DNA from: an uncultured Candidatus Melainabacteria bacterium
GTDB lineage: Bacteria > Cyanobacteriota > Vampirovibrionia > Gastranaerophilales > Gastranaerophilaceae
Assembly (NCBI GenBank): GCA_934754655.1
Contig: CAKVIC010000007.1
Coordinates: forward strand, 34,160 to 98,159
Length of the DNA stretch: 64,000 nt
Direction of reading: 5' to 3'
In this document: positions 8,275 through 16,385 of the stretch, in pieces
Layout: each line of letters begins with the position of its first letter
How positions within the stretch are numbered: the first letter of the stretch is position 1
Program-made: the position numbers and the translations under genes
The notes under the pieces: model-generated
Databases searched by the model: none
The model's input: the letters and a program-made list of their open reading frames with translations, nothing else
Told to the model about the DNA's origin: nothing

Positions 8275-8447
8275 ACTCTCCCCCCATAACAACCTCTATA
8301 ATATGTTTAATACCTCTTTTATAATAACACAAATAAAATAAATTCAAAAATTCGTTTTTATTATGCGAAAAATTGAGTTTAAAAATCTTTCACAGTTTTA
8401 AGCTTCAATAATTTAAAAATTTTATCCAAAATTCGCTGTTCAGCGTT

Positions 8448-8735
8448 TTACAAATATTCAAAGAGATCATTAAATTTTGGATTCATTTCTTTTATTAAGT
8501 TTATTTTCCATTCTCTATGCCAACGCTTTAATTGTTTTTCACGATTAAGCGCAGATTCAATATTTTCAGTTAGTTCATAATAAACTAATTTGTCTATATT
8601 ATACTTTTTTGTAAAACCTTCAACGACTTTGTTTTTATGCTCTAAAATTCTTTTTTGAAGATTTCCTGTTACGCCTATGTAAAAAGCTGTTTCATTAAAA
8701 TTTGACAAAATATATACTGCATACATTTTACTCAT
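8448..8735 (-). CDS. GIY-YIG domain protein (UPF0213/YhbQ-like)
   Basis: 95 residues. YAVYILSN and FYIGVTGNLQKRILEHK form the GIY-YIG nuclease core with its conserved arginine. EGFTKKYNIDKLVYYE, REKQLKRWHREWK and NPKFNDLF are typical of the small stand-alone GIY-YIG family. Members are putative DNA endonucleases, often scattered near repeats and recombination sites; the cellular role is unsettled. No good ribosome-binding site is visible, and a second in-frame ATG three codons in is an alternative start. It lies between the glycan locus and the first dispersed repeat. Confidence 0.8.
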   Translation of the reverse strand: MSKMYAVYILSNFNETAFYIGVTGNLQKRILEHKNKVVEGFTKKYNIDKLVYYELTENIESALNREKQLKRWHREWKINLIKEMNPKFNDLFEYL

Positions 8736-8782
8736 AAATTCATTTTAACATACCCAAAAAGACTTGTTGCAATATTTTTCCA

Positions 8783-8953
8783 TGTCATCCTGAATTTATT
8801 TCAGGATCTGACAAGTGAACTGGGGTAACATAAGTAAAAAGCTTGATTTACGCGAAGTTCTACGCCGGTGAGATGCTGAAACAAGTTCAGCATGACAATG
8901 CTTATTCTCGTCGTTCGCTCGGTTCATTTTCACTGTCATCCTGAAATTTTTTC
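8783..8953 (+). repeat. Dispersed hairpin-ended repeat, unit 1 plus the start of a second unit
   Basis: Unit 1 runs from TGTCATCCTGAA to CATGACA (8783-8897). Its two ends are imperfect inverted repeats of each other, and each end folds by itself (CCTGAATTTATTTCAGG and GCTGAAACAAGTTCAGC). A 36-bp linker containing CGGTTCATTTT follows, then another TGTCATCCTGAA begins at 8934 and breaks off. The start-to-start distance is 151 bp, the same as at 10347/10498. The 320-bp gap between 8735 and 9057 therefore holds this repeat and the promoter of the next gene. Confidence 0.8.
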
Positions 8954-8959
8954 AATTAA

Positions 8960-9026
8960 TGTTAAGTTTTGTAACAAAAACAATAAAATGTGAAATTTTA
9001 TATTTCTTATATACTTTATATATATA
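8960..9026 (+). promoter_or_regulatory. Shared two-box promoter, site A (gene 9057)
   Basis: TGTTAAGTTTTGTAAC at 8960-8975 gives two half-sites 10 bp apart. GAAATTTTA (8992-9000), an 11-bp spacer and TACTTTATATATATA (9012-9026) follow, with the ATG 30 bp further on. The arrangement and spacings match the sites before 33304, 35515, 36584 and 63741. Confidence 0.7.
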
Positions 9027-9056
9027 CAAGATGATATTAAATAAGAGGTAAGCATT

Positions 9057-10247
9057 ATGGCACACTTATATTGCAACGGCGGAAACAGATTTAATTTTGT
9101 CAGCATTAGAAACAATATCCAAAACAATTTTGGCGGTGGATATAGCTACGGTTGCTCAATGCCAAGCTTTGGTGGAATATTTAGTAACTGGGGACCAGGC
9201 ATGTACCCAGAATGTCCTTGCCGAAAGGATATTTTAAAATCAATTTTGGGTTATACCGTTGGCAATGTGATTGCTTGGGGCATAGGTATGTTTTGGGGTG
9301 GCAATAATGGCTTATACTCTGGTATTGGTTACACAAGTGGCTCAACCCAAGGTCAAAAAACAACTGGCAACGATGGTAATGGTAAAGATACCGATTTTGC
9401 CAAAATAGATTCTGTACACAAAAATATAATCTATCCTGATAAATATGTAAAAGATTTACTAGAAAAATGCGAATTAGACGATTGTAAGAAAGCAGTTTTA
9501 AAACAGTACTTCAAAGCTAAACTAGAAATTCTAGATGCGCTTGAAAAAGGATTAGACGGTGTTAATGACACTGAAAATAAAACGTATATAGATAATTTAA
9601 AAAATCATATAAATCAATTAGCCTCTAGTAAAGGAATTGATTTAACTGATGATACAACACCTAATACAAAAGTAAAGGTTGAAAAAAAAGGCACTGAAGA
9701 ACATACAACTCCTGTAACGGCAGAAGCACCCAAGAAGAAAGGCTCAGCCCCAAAAATAGCTTCAAATGATACTGATAAAAAAGCTCCCAAACCTGAGACT
9801 TTTGAGAAAGAACACAACCTAACAAGAAGCCTTACTGAACCAAATGATATAACTTGGAATGAATATAATAAAAACATGATACCTTCCGGCTGGAGCTTAC
9901 CAAAAGGCTATACAAAACCTAATGCTGAAGATATCAGCGATAAAAGCATAATCAAAGTTGAAGATACTTCTAAAAAAACAACTGATATCCCTGTAAATAC
10001 ATGCAAAGTAAGCCCTGCTGGCAAGGATACAAACGACTTCCCTGCAACATTAGAAATAACCTCAGAGAATGGAAAAATCAGGTATTATCACTATGCAGGC
10101 GAAAATAATGGCTGTCCGGTCTATATCACCCCAGATACTGATATAAACCATAATGTCTATGTATTATGTAAACAAGGTAATAAATACAAATTAATGCAAT
10201 TTAAAGATTTCAGTGGTTACGGCAAGGGTGATCACCAAGTGAAATAA
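9057..10247 (+). CDS. Uncharacterised protein with a glycine-rich N-terminus
   Basis: 396 residues with AAGAGG upstream of the ATG. I do not recognise a family. The first 90 residues are rich in glycine, asparagine and aromatic residues, with a cysteine pair (PECPC near 54) and a hydrophobic stretch (SILGYTVGNVIAWGIGMFWG, about 65-84) that could span or insert into a membrane. A helical stretch at about 110-190 (KYVKDLLEKCELDDCKKAVL) is followed by a low-complexity lysine, threonine and proline linker, then a compact C-terminal part with IRYYHYAGENNGCPVYITP. There is no classic signal peptide. It is flanked by dispersed repeats and followed by a strong terminator, so it is a single transcription unit under the shared promoter. 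Confidence 0.75.
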   Translation: MAHLYCNGGNRFNFVSIRNNIQNNFGGGYSYGCSMPSFGGIFSNWGPGMYPECPCRKDILKSILGYTVGNVIAWGIGMFWGGNNGLYSGIGYTSGSTQGQKTTGNDGNGKDTDFAKIDSVHKNIIYPDKYVKDLLEKCELDDCKKAVLKQYFKAKLEILDALEKGLDGVNDTENKTYIDNLKNHINQLASSKGIDLTDDTTPNTKVKVEKKGTEEHTTPVTAEAPKKKGSAPKIASNDTDKKAPKPETFEKEHNLTRSLTEPNDITWNEYNKNMIPSGWSLPKGYTKPNAEDISDKSIIKVEDTSKKTTDIPVNTCKVSPAGKDTNDFPATLEITSENGKIRYYHYAGENNGCPVYITPDTDINHNVYVLCKQGNKYKLMQFKDFSGYGKGDHQVK

Positions 10248-10254
10248 ATAAATT

Positions 10255-10288
10255 CAAAAGAGGATGACTTCAACGTCATCCTCTTTTG
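10255..10288 (+). terminator. Intrinsic terminator after gene 9057
   Basis: CAAAAGAGGATGAC and GTCATCCTCTTTTG form a perfect 14-bp stem around TTCAAC, 8 bp after the stop codon. Confidence 0.85.
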
Positions 10289-10346
10289 GTAATAAAACAA
10301 ACAATACATGATAAATACACAAAGAAGGCGCAAATGTATATTTTCC

Positions 10347-10462
10347 TGTCATCCTAAATTTATTTCAGGATTTGCCCCGTGGACAGAGGGATATTCAAGC
10401 AGATTGTTTGCTTGGCGCAAGGTTCTACACCGACAAGATGCTGAAACAAGTGACTCATGACA
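10347..10462 (+). repeat. Dispersed hairpin-ended repeat, unit 2
   Basis: 116 bp from TGTCATCCTAAA to ACTCATGACA, with the inner TTCTACACCGACAAGATGCTG segment shared with unit 3. A 35-bp linker with TTGTCCGGTTTATTTTCC joins it to unit 3. A 64-codon open frame across both units is repeat sequence, not a gene. Confidence 0.8.
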
Positions 10463-10497
10463 AGACTCGTTCTCTATATTTGTCCGGTTTATTTTCC

Positions 10498-10614
10498 TGT
10501 CATCCTGAATTTATTTCAGGATCTGACCAGTGGACTGGGGAGAATTTCGATAGATTATTTGCTTAGCGCAAAGGTTCTACACCGACAAGATGCTGAAACG
10601 AGTGACTCATGACA
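10498..10614 (+). repeat. Dispersed hairpin-ended repeat, unit 3
   Basis: 117 bp, starting exactly 151 bp after unit 2. It begins TGTCATCCTGAATTTATTTC and ends ACTCATGACA. Together units 2 and 3 fill most of the 530-bp gap between genes 9057 and 10778; the rest is the terminator and the promoter region. Confidence 0.8.
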
Positions 10615-10676
10615 GAAAAATTCTAAAATTTTTTAGAAAACGTAAATAAATTGATTCAAAATGAATGGATTCAAAA

Positions 10677-10745
10677 TGTAACAAAATGTAACAATTTTTA
10701 TCAAAACCCTAAAGTTTTTTTGAAAAATGCCGTTAATAATATTAA
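10677..10745 (+). promoter_or_regulatory. Degenerate copy of the shared promoter (gene 10778)
   Basis: TGTAACAAAATGTAAC (10677-10692) is identical to or closely matches the half-site pair before 36584. At the expected distance (34 and 24 bp) lies AAAGTTTTT (10711-10719). Eleven bases later comes CGTTAATAATATTAA rather than the TACTTTATATATATA box. A conventional sigma-70 reading, TTGAAA near 10720 with a TAATAA-like -10, is also possible. Confidence 0.45.
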
Positions 10746-10777
10746 TAAAATAATCCAACAGGAAAGGGAAAATAAAC

Positions 10778-12217
10778 ATGGGTATGGCAGCTTCTCAAGC
10801 CAGATACTTACAGTTAGCGGCTCGTAAAACAAATATTGAATATCAAGGGCAACAGATAAACCAAGAGAGAACTGTTTTATCTCAACAAACTACGGCTTTA
10901 TATAACAGTTTATTACAACTTCAAGTCCCTACTCCTCCTTCTACTCAAGATTATACTAAAGTTCAATACACAGGCGCTGATGGAGCCAGCAATTTTACTA
11001 TTGGTACAATTAAGCCAAAAGGAAATGCTTATATTGTTGAAATACAAACTTCTGCAACTGGAGATTATTTAAGTAAAAATAACTCAAAATCTATTGTTGA
11101 AAATGCAGACATCTATCCTGAAATTCCAGTAAAACAAGTTAACAAAGCTAATGTTGGCTCTGGTCAAGCAATCACAGCTACTCAAACTTATCAAAGTAAT
11201 AAATTCATTATGAAGCCTGCTGTTGGAACAGATGGTTTTCCAGAAGGCTACTACACCGTTGATGGCAATAACAATTTTCATAAAGCAACAGGTGAATATG
11301 ATTCTTCAGTAACTTATTATACACTTACACAAGCTACATCAGCAGATAATGGAGATTATCTATTTCAACCACTTCCAAAAGAAGAAAATACTACTTACTA
11401 TATTTTAAGAGGTAATGGTATTGTTGAAGTACCAAGGGATGAGGAATTTATTACAGATGCAGATGGTAATAAATTTTTAGATCCTAATTTGGAATACTAT
11501 ATACAAGATCTAACAAGCAATACTTATATGCAAAACAAATCAGGCACTCAAAGAAATGGTTATCTTATTGAAGGACAAATTGCATACGATTTTAAAGATG
11601 TATCTGATAATGATTTATTTTTAGGCAGAATCAATGATAATAGTTGGTCTAGATACTTAGAAGCAATTGAAAACAAATTTGGTTCTAGTGATCAATCAAT
11701 TGATGCAAACAGTTTTTATGTTTATTTCAAAACTAGCAGTAGCGGTGTTGAAGAACCATTTTTTGCACTAAAAACAGATGTTGAAAGCATGGATAATAGA
11801 ACAGAAACTTTTTCATACATTGCAAACGGTTCTTATACTAAGTCTGAACAAGTTGAAGATTGTAATTTAAACTTTGATGCAAGTGGAAGAATCGTATCTA
11901 TAGATGTTCCTATTAAAGATAGCAATAACGGTACAATAACCGGTTATAACACAATTGAATTAACAGCTAGTAAAATAACTGATACAGCTGCTTATGAAGA
12001 TGCATACAATGAATATGAATATGCTAACTATAAATATGATAAAGCGATTGAAGAAATAAATGCAAAAACTGAAATTATTCATCAACAAGATAGAAACTTA
12101 GAGTTAAAATTAACAAGACTGGATAATGAACGTAAAGCTGTAGATACTGAACTTGAAGCTGTAAAAAAAGTTATTCAAGAAAACATTGATAAATCTTTTA
12201 AAACATTTAACGGTTAA
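10778..12217 (+). CDS. Uncharacterised protein of the MGMAASQAR family
   Basis: 479 residues; CAGGAAAGGG supplies a strong ribosome-binding site. The N-terminus MGMAASQARYLQLAARKTN, followed by IEYQGQQINQERTVLSQQ, is a motif I recall from many uncharacterised gut-bacterial proteins, with no assigned function. The first 45 residues and the last 75 (LELKLTRLDNERKAVDTELE, ending FKTFNG) are predicted helical. The middle 350 residues are beta-rich and full of asparagine, serine, threonine and tyrosine. Helical ends around a variable middle resemble flagellin-, hook- or needle-type assembly proteins, an inference only. There is no cleavable signal peptide. A terminator follows about 50 bp downstream, so it is monocistronic. 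Confidence 0.75.
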   Translation: MGMAASQARYLQLAARKTNIEYQGQQINQERTVLSQQTTALYNSLLQLQVPTPPSTQDYTKVQYTGADGASNFTIGTIKPKGNAYIVEIQTSATGDYLSKNNSKSIVENADIYPEIPVKQVNKANVGSGQAITATQTYQSNKFIMKPAVGTDGFPEGYYTVDGNNNFHKATGEYDSSVTYYTLTQATSADNGDYLFQPLPKEENTTYYILRGNGIVEVPRDEEFITDADGNKFLDPNLEYYIQDLTSNTYMQNKSGTQRNGYLIEGQIAYDFKDVSDNDLFLGRINDNSWSRYLEAIENKFGSSDQSIDANSFYVYFKTSSSGVEEPFFALKTDVESMDNRTETFSYIANGSYTKSEQVEDCNLNFDASGRIVSIDVPIKDSNNGTITGYNTIELTASKITDTAAYEDAYNEYEYANYKYDKAIEEINAKTEIIHQQDRNLELKLTRLDNERKAVDTELEAVKKVIQENIDKSFKTFNG

Positions 12218-12266
12218 TAAGCAAGTATCCCCTGTTAAGGGAGTTTACATAGTCGAAAACAGATCG

Positions 12267-12287
12267 ATAGCCCCGATAAGGGGCTAT
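12267..12287 (+). terminator. Intrinsic terminator after gene 10778
   Basis: ATAGCCCC, GATAA, GGGGCTAT is an 8-bp stem followed by TTTTCTT. Confidence 0.8.
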
Positions 12288-12397
12288 TTTCTTACTTAAA
12301 AATATAAATATTAAATTTTAAAAAAAATTATAAACTTATTGTTGTAAATATTAAAATTTGAATATATAATATTCTTGTTTTATTGGAAACGAAAAGT

Positions 12398-13663
12398 ATG
12401 AGAAATATAATAGTACAAAAATTTGGCGGCACATCTGTTGCCGACACAGATAAAATAAAAAATGTAGCAAAAGCTGTTATAAGAGAGAAAAAGCTTGGCA
12501 ATGATGTAGTGGTCGTTGTTTCTGCAATGGGACATACTACTGATCATCTTTTAAAACTCGCAAAAGAAATTTCTTCAAATCCTTCTTCTAGAGAAATAGA
12601 CATGCTTCTATCAACCGGAGAGGGAATTTCTATTGCCCTTTTAGCTATGGCTTTACAAGCACAAGGATGCGATGCTATAAGCATGAACGCTATGCAAGTT
12701 GGTATAATTACAGAAAAAATTCACACAAAAGCCCGTATCTTAGAAATAAAAACAGAAAAAATACTGGAACATCTTAATGCAGGTCAAGTCGTTGTTATTG
12801 CCGGTTTTCAAGGTGTAACAGAGGATTTTGAAATCACAACTCTTGGTCGTGGCGGTTCTGATACTTCAGCCGTTGCTTTAGCAGGAGCATTAAATGCTAA
12901 GCGTTGTGATATTTATACAGATGTCGAAGGTGTTTACACGACAGATCCACGAATTGTACCGCAAGCAACAAGATTAAACAAAGTTTCTTATGAAGAAATG
13001 CTTGAATTGGCAAACAGTGGCGCAAATGTTTTGCATCCGCGTGCCGTCGAGGCAGCATCTCAATATGATATGCCTTTAAGAGTACGTAGCACTTTTAAAC
13101 TAGAAAATTCTGGTACATTAATATTAGGAGTTGAACAGATGGAATTACATAAACCTGTAACCGGTGTCGCATCAGATTTATCAAGAATTCGTTTTGTAGT
13201 TTGTGATGTTGTAGATAATCCCGGAACGGCGGCGGCTTTATTTGACGGATTAGCTAAAGAAAATATTTCAGTTGATATGATTATTCAATCGTACGCAAGA
13301 AAAGCAATGAACACAAACGATATAGCATTTACAGTTGAAAAAAGTGATGTCGAAAAAACAAAACGCGTTATTGAAAGTGTAAAAGAAGTTCTTAAATACA
13401 GCAATGTATACGTAGACGATAAAATCGCAAACATATCTATTGTTGGTGCCGGCATGATTGGCAGACCCGGAATTGCGGCGAAAATGTTCAGAACTCTTGC
13501 TGATTTAGGAATAAATATCAAAATGATTTCAACTAGCGAAATTAAAATCAGTTGCTTAGTAGACAAAGAACGAGCTGAAGATGCAATAAAAGCTTTGCAT
13601 ACAGTGTTCGGACTAGATTCTAATGAAATAGCAGAAGTAAAAGGCGATTTACCTGACGTATAA
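12398..13663 (+). CDS. lysC: Aspartate kinase
   Basis: 421 residues from the ATG at 12398. An upstream in-frame TTG would add five residues (METKS), but family members start at the VQKFGGTS strand as here. The enzyme phosphorylates aspartate to aspartyl-4-phosphate, the first step to lysine, threonine and methionine and to diaminopimelate for the cell wall. KFGGTS (about 8-13), a GRGGSDTSAVALA loop near 155-167 and TDVEGVYTTDPR near 180 are the kinase signatures. Two ACT regulatory repeats occupy about 260-405, so feedback control by lysine or threonine is likely. It is followed after 11 bp by a small secreted protein gene. Confidence 0.92.
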   Translation: MRNIIVQKFGGTSVADTDKIKNVAKAVIREKKLGNDVVVVVSAMGHTTDHLLKLAKEISSNPSSREIDMLLSTGEGISIALLAMALQAQGCDAISMNAMQVGIITEKIHTKARILEIKTEKILEHLNAGQVVVIAGFQGVTEDFEITTLGRGGSDTSAVALAGALNAKRCDIYTDVEGVYTTDPRIVPQATRLNKVSYEEMLELANSGANVLHPRAVEAASQYDMPLRVRSTFKLENSGTLILGVEQMELHKPVTGVASDLSRIRFVVCDVVDNPGTAAALFDGLAKENISVDMIIQSYARKAMNTNDIAFTVEKSDVEKTKRVIESVKEVLKYSNVYVDDKIANISIVGAGMIGRPGIAAKMFRTLADLGINIKMISTSEIKISCLVDKERAEDAIKALHTVFGLDSNEIAEVKGDLPDV

Positions 13664-13674
13664 AGGAGAAAACA

Positions 13675-14145
13675 ATGAAAAAATTTTTAACAATCTTATC
13701 TTTAATAATTGCTGGTACATTAGCAGTATTTGCTGATGGTAAACAAGAAGCTTTAAGCTTTTTTAATTCTTACGTAAATGCTGCAAATACATATAGCAAT
13801 TCAGTTGGCGACATGTATTCACCTAATGCCAAAATTATTAGACAAGTAATAAAACCAGATGGCACAACTGCCGACGCTGTTACTGATACTGCTACTTACT
13901 TAAAACAAATGAAATTAGGCCAAGCAGGAGCTAGAATTAAAGGCTATAAAAATAATTATACAAATATTTCTGTGACGGAAATGCCAAATGGTGCATATAA
14001 AATTTCATCTTTAAGACAACCTTCCGGTGAAAGTTATAAATTAAAAACTTATATGATAGTAAAAAAACAACCTAATGGAAAATGGTTGATAACGGAAGAA
14101 ATGATGCAAACAAAAGTTCAAATGTTTTTAAAATATGTTAATTAA
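13675..14145 (+). CDS. Small secreted protein, NTF2/SnoaL-like
   Basis: 156 residues with AAGGAG upstream. MKKFLTILSLIIAGTLAVFA is a clear Sec signal peptide, probably cut near residue 20. The mature part of about 135 residues (ALSFFNSYVNAANTYSNSVG, MYSPNAKIIRQ, then GKWLITEEMMQT) has the helix-then-curved-sheet rhythm of NTF2-like or SnoaL-like domains, which bind small ligands or act as lipoprotein-type chaperones. No catalytic residue pattern is evident. It follows the aspartokinase by 11 bp and ends at a strong terminator, so it shares that transcript, but the functional link is unknown. Confidence 0.65.
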   Translation: MKKFLTILSLIIAGTLAVFADGKQEALSFFNSYVNAANTYSNSVGDMYSPNAKIIRQVIKPDGTTADAVTDTATYLKQMKLGQAGARIKGYKNNYTNISVTEMPNGAYKISSLRQPSGESYKLKTYMIVKKQPNGKWLITEEMMQTKVQMFLKYVN

Positions 14146-14159
14146 AAAAAGTTTTATCT

Positions 14160-14213
14160 AAGGCGCAAAAAATAGTGAAACTAAATTCAAAACAACACTA
14201 TTTTTTGCGCCTT
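14160..14213 (+). terminator. Long hairpin terminator
   Basis: AAGGCGCAAAAAATAGTG and CACTATTTTTTGCGCCTT make an 18-bp perfect stem with an 18-base loop, followed by TTAAGTT. The GCGCAAAA core is shared with the hairpin at 6233. Confidence 0.8.
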
Positions 14214-14310
14214 TTAAGTTAACATTAATTATCATATTTGATAGTATACATTTAATGTCGTTTGTAATAAAATTATGTTGGGAGAAATTCAACTTAATGA
14301 GGATATAATT

Positions 14311-15153
14311 ATGTGGGAATATTCAGATAAAGTTTTAGACCATTATAGAAATCCACGAAATGTAGGGTCTATTGAAAACCCTGACATGGTTGGCGAAGCA
14401 GGTTCTTTAGCTTGCGGTGATTCTTTAAAATTGTTTATAAAATTAGATGGTGATAAAATCGTTGACGCAAAGTTTCAGACATTTGGATGTGGCTCTGCTG
14501 TAGCTTCTTCTAGTATTTTAACCGAAATGATTATAGGTAAAACTATAGATGAAGTTAAAAATATTACAAACAAAGATATTGCAGAACAACTTGATGGTTT
14601 ACCAAAAGAAAAAATGCATTGTTCAGTTATGGGTAGAGAAGCCCTAGAAGATGCTTTGAAAAAGTATTATGGTGAAAATTCAGAAGAATGGAAAGAATTA
14701 GAATTAAAAGAACATGTTAATGCAGGAGAAAAAGTTATTTGTAACTGTTTTAACGTGACTGAAAACCAAATTTGGGAAGCTATTAAAACCAATGGGCTTA
14801 AAACTGTAGAAGAAGTTACAAATTATACTAAAGCAGCTGGAGCTTGCGGACGATGCAAAGGTTTAATCAATGATATTATTCAAACTTATTGGAGAAAAGA
14901 AAATAAACCAGCTGAATTAACTCAAACTCAAAAAATACTAAAAGTTGCTAAAGTTATTGAACAACAGATTTCTCCACAATTACAAAAAGATGGTGGTGAT
15001 ATTGAATTAGTTGACGTTATCGATAATAAAGTTCAAGTTAAGTTAACAGGAGTTTGTGGCAACTGCAAAAACGCAACAATGACATTAAAATCTTTTGTTG
15101 AATCTGTTTTAAAAGAAAAAGTTGACAATTCTCTTGAAGTAGAACAAATTTAA
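14311..15153 (+). CDS. nifU: Iron-sulfur scaffold protein NifU (three-domain)
   Basis: 280 residues from the ATG at 14311, preceded by GAGGAT; an ATG 36 bases earlier would add a non-family extension. It is the scaffold on which Fe-S clusters are built using sulfur from NifS. The IscU-like domain is about 1-125 (LACGDSLKL, FGCGSAVAS, MHCSVMG hold its three ligand cysteines). A BFD-like [2Fe-2S] domain follows (ICNCFNV and GACGRCKG). The Nfu domain is at the end (GVCGNCKNATMTL, CxxC). All key cysteines are present. nifS follows after 28 bp. No nitrogenase gene lies in the window, so the pair is probably the general Fe-S assembly system. Confidence 0.93.
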   Translation: MWEYSDKVLDHYRNPRNVGSIENPDMVGEAGSLACGDSLKLFIKLDGDKIVDAKFQTFGCGSAVASSSILTEMIIGKTIDEVKNITNKDIAEQLDGLPKEKMHCSVMGREALEDALKKYYGENSEEWKELELKEHVNAGEKVICNCFNVTENQIWEAIKTNGLKTVEEVTNYTKAAGACGRCKGLINDIIQTYWRKENKPAELTQTQKILKVAKVIEQQISPQLQKDGGDIELVDVIDNKVQVKLTGVCGNCKNATMTLKSFVESVLKEKVDNSLEVEQI

Positions 15154-15181
15154 AATCATACAATTATATAGGACAGAAAAA

Positions 15182-16369
15182 ATGATATATTTAGATAATA
15201 ACGCGACAACAAAAGTTGATGAAAAAGTCTTAGAAGAAATGCTTCCATATTTAACAGAGAATTATGCAAACCCTTCTAGCATGTACGATTTTGCAAAAAA
15301 GCCAGCACAAGCCATAAAAGAAGCACGTGCTAAGGTTCGCGATTTTTTAGGAGCTAAAAACGAAAAAGAAATTATATTTACATCTTGTGGTTCAGAATCT
15401 GCAAATACAGCTATTAAAGGCGCACTAAATTGTAACAAAGAAAAACGTCATATAATAACTACAAAAATTGAACATCCTTGTGTTTTAAATACTTACAAAG
15501 AATTTGAAAAACAAGGTTATGAAGTTGATTATATTTCTGTAAACTCTGAAGGCGTTTTAAATTTAGACGAATTAAAAGAAAAAATAAGAAAAGATACTGC
15601 TTTGGTTTCTATAATGTGGGCAAATAATGAAATTGGTGTTATTAACCCTATCTTAGAAATTGGCGAAATCATCAAAACTCAATCACCTGAAACACTGTTT
15701 TTTGTAGATGCCGTGCAAGCCGGAGGTAAAATTCCTATAGACGTTTCAAAAACAAATATTGATATGTTAGGAATATCCGGTCACAAATTCCATGCGCCTA
15801 AAGGAGTTGGGGCTTTATATGTCAAATCTTCAACGCGCTTAACACCGTTAATAAATGGTGGTCACCAAGAACGTGGAATGAGAGCCGGCACAGAAAATGT
15901 TCCATATATCGTTGGTATCGGAAAAGCTTGCGAATTAGCAATGGATTCAATGGTTTATGAATTAAATGAGGTTAAACGCCTACGTGATAAGCTAGAACAA
16001 GGAATTTTGAAGAATGTGTTTAATGCAAGATTAAATTCACCTATGATGAATAGAGTTCCTAACACAACAAATATTGGATTTGAATATGTTGAAGGAGAAT
16101 TAATTTTGCTTCATTTAAGCGATTTAGGGATTTGTGCAAGTTCCGGTAGCGCTTGTACCTCAGGTTCTTTAGAACCAAGCCATGTATTAAGAGCCATGGG
16201 GATTCCGTTTACAGCTTTGCATGGTTCAATTCGTTTCAGTTTATCAAGATTCAATACCGAAAAAGAAATTGATTATGTAATCGAAAAAATGCCGGCTATA
16301 ATGGATAAATTAACTTCAATTTCGCCATTCCAAGAAGAATTAAAAAATTTAAGATTACATAAAGCTTAA
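15182..16369 (+). CDS. nifS: Cysteine desulfurase NifS
   Basis: 395 residues with a weak AGGA ribosome-binding site. It is a PLP-dependent class V aminotransferase fold enzyme that takes sulfur from cysteine and passes it, as persulfide, to NifU. YLDNNATT opens the protein. The PLP lysine is K202 in SGHKFHAPKG. The catalytic cysteine is C325 in SSGSACTSGS, the long flexible loop of the NifS/IscS group. RMRAGTENV-type sequence (GMRAGTENV, 232-240) is also conserved. It lies in an apparent operon with nifU before it and an MscS channel 17 bp after it. Confidence 0.93.
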   Translation: MIYLDNNATTKVDEKVLEEMLPYLTENYANPSSMYDFAKKPAQAIKEARAKVRDFLGAKNEKEIIFTSCGSESANTAIKGALNCNKEKRHIITTKIEHPCVLNTYKEFEKQGYEVDYISVNSEGVLNLDELKEKIRKDTALVSIMWANNEIGVINPILEIGEIIKTQSPETLFFVDAVQAGGKIPIDVSKTNIDMLGISGHKFHAPKGVGALYVKSSTRLTPLINGGHQERGMRAGTENVPYIVGIGKACELAMDSMVYELNEVKRLRDKLEQGILKNVFNARLNSPMMNRVPNTTNIGFEYVEGELILLHLSDLGICASSGSACTSGSLEPSHVLRAMGIPFTALHGSIRFSLSRFNTEKEIDYVIEKMPAIMDKLTSISPFQEELKNLRLHKA

Positions 16370-16385
16370 AGAATAAGGAGTAATA

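Noticed and set aside
10372..10566. 64-codon open frame MPRGQRDIQADCLLG...
   Set aside because: It runs entirely through dispersed-repeat units 2 and 3, has no ribosome-binding site and follows the repeat pattern.
8783..10614. Repeat units considered as a CRISPR array
   Set aside because: Units are long (115-117 bp) with hairpin ends, only two per array, and the linkers are similar rather than unique spacers; no cas gene is near.
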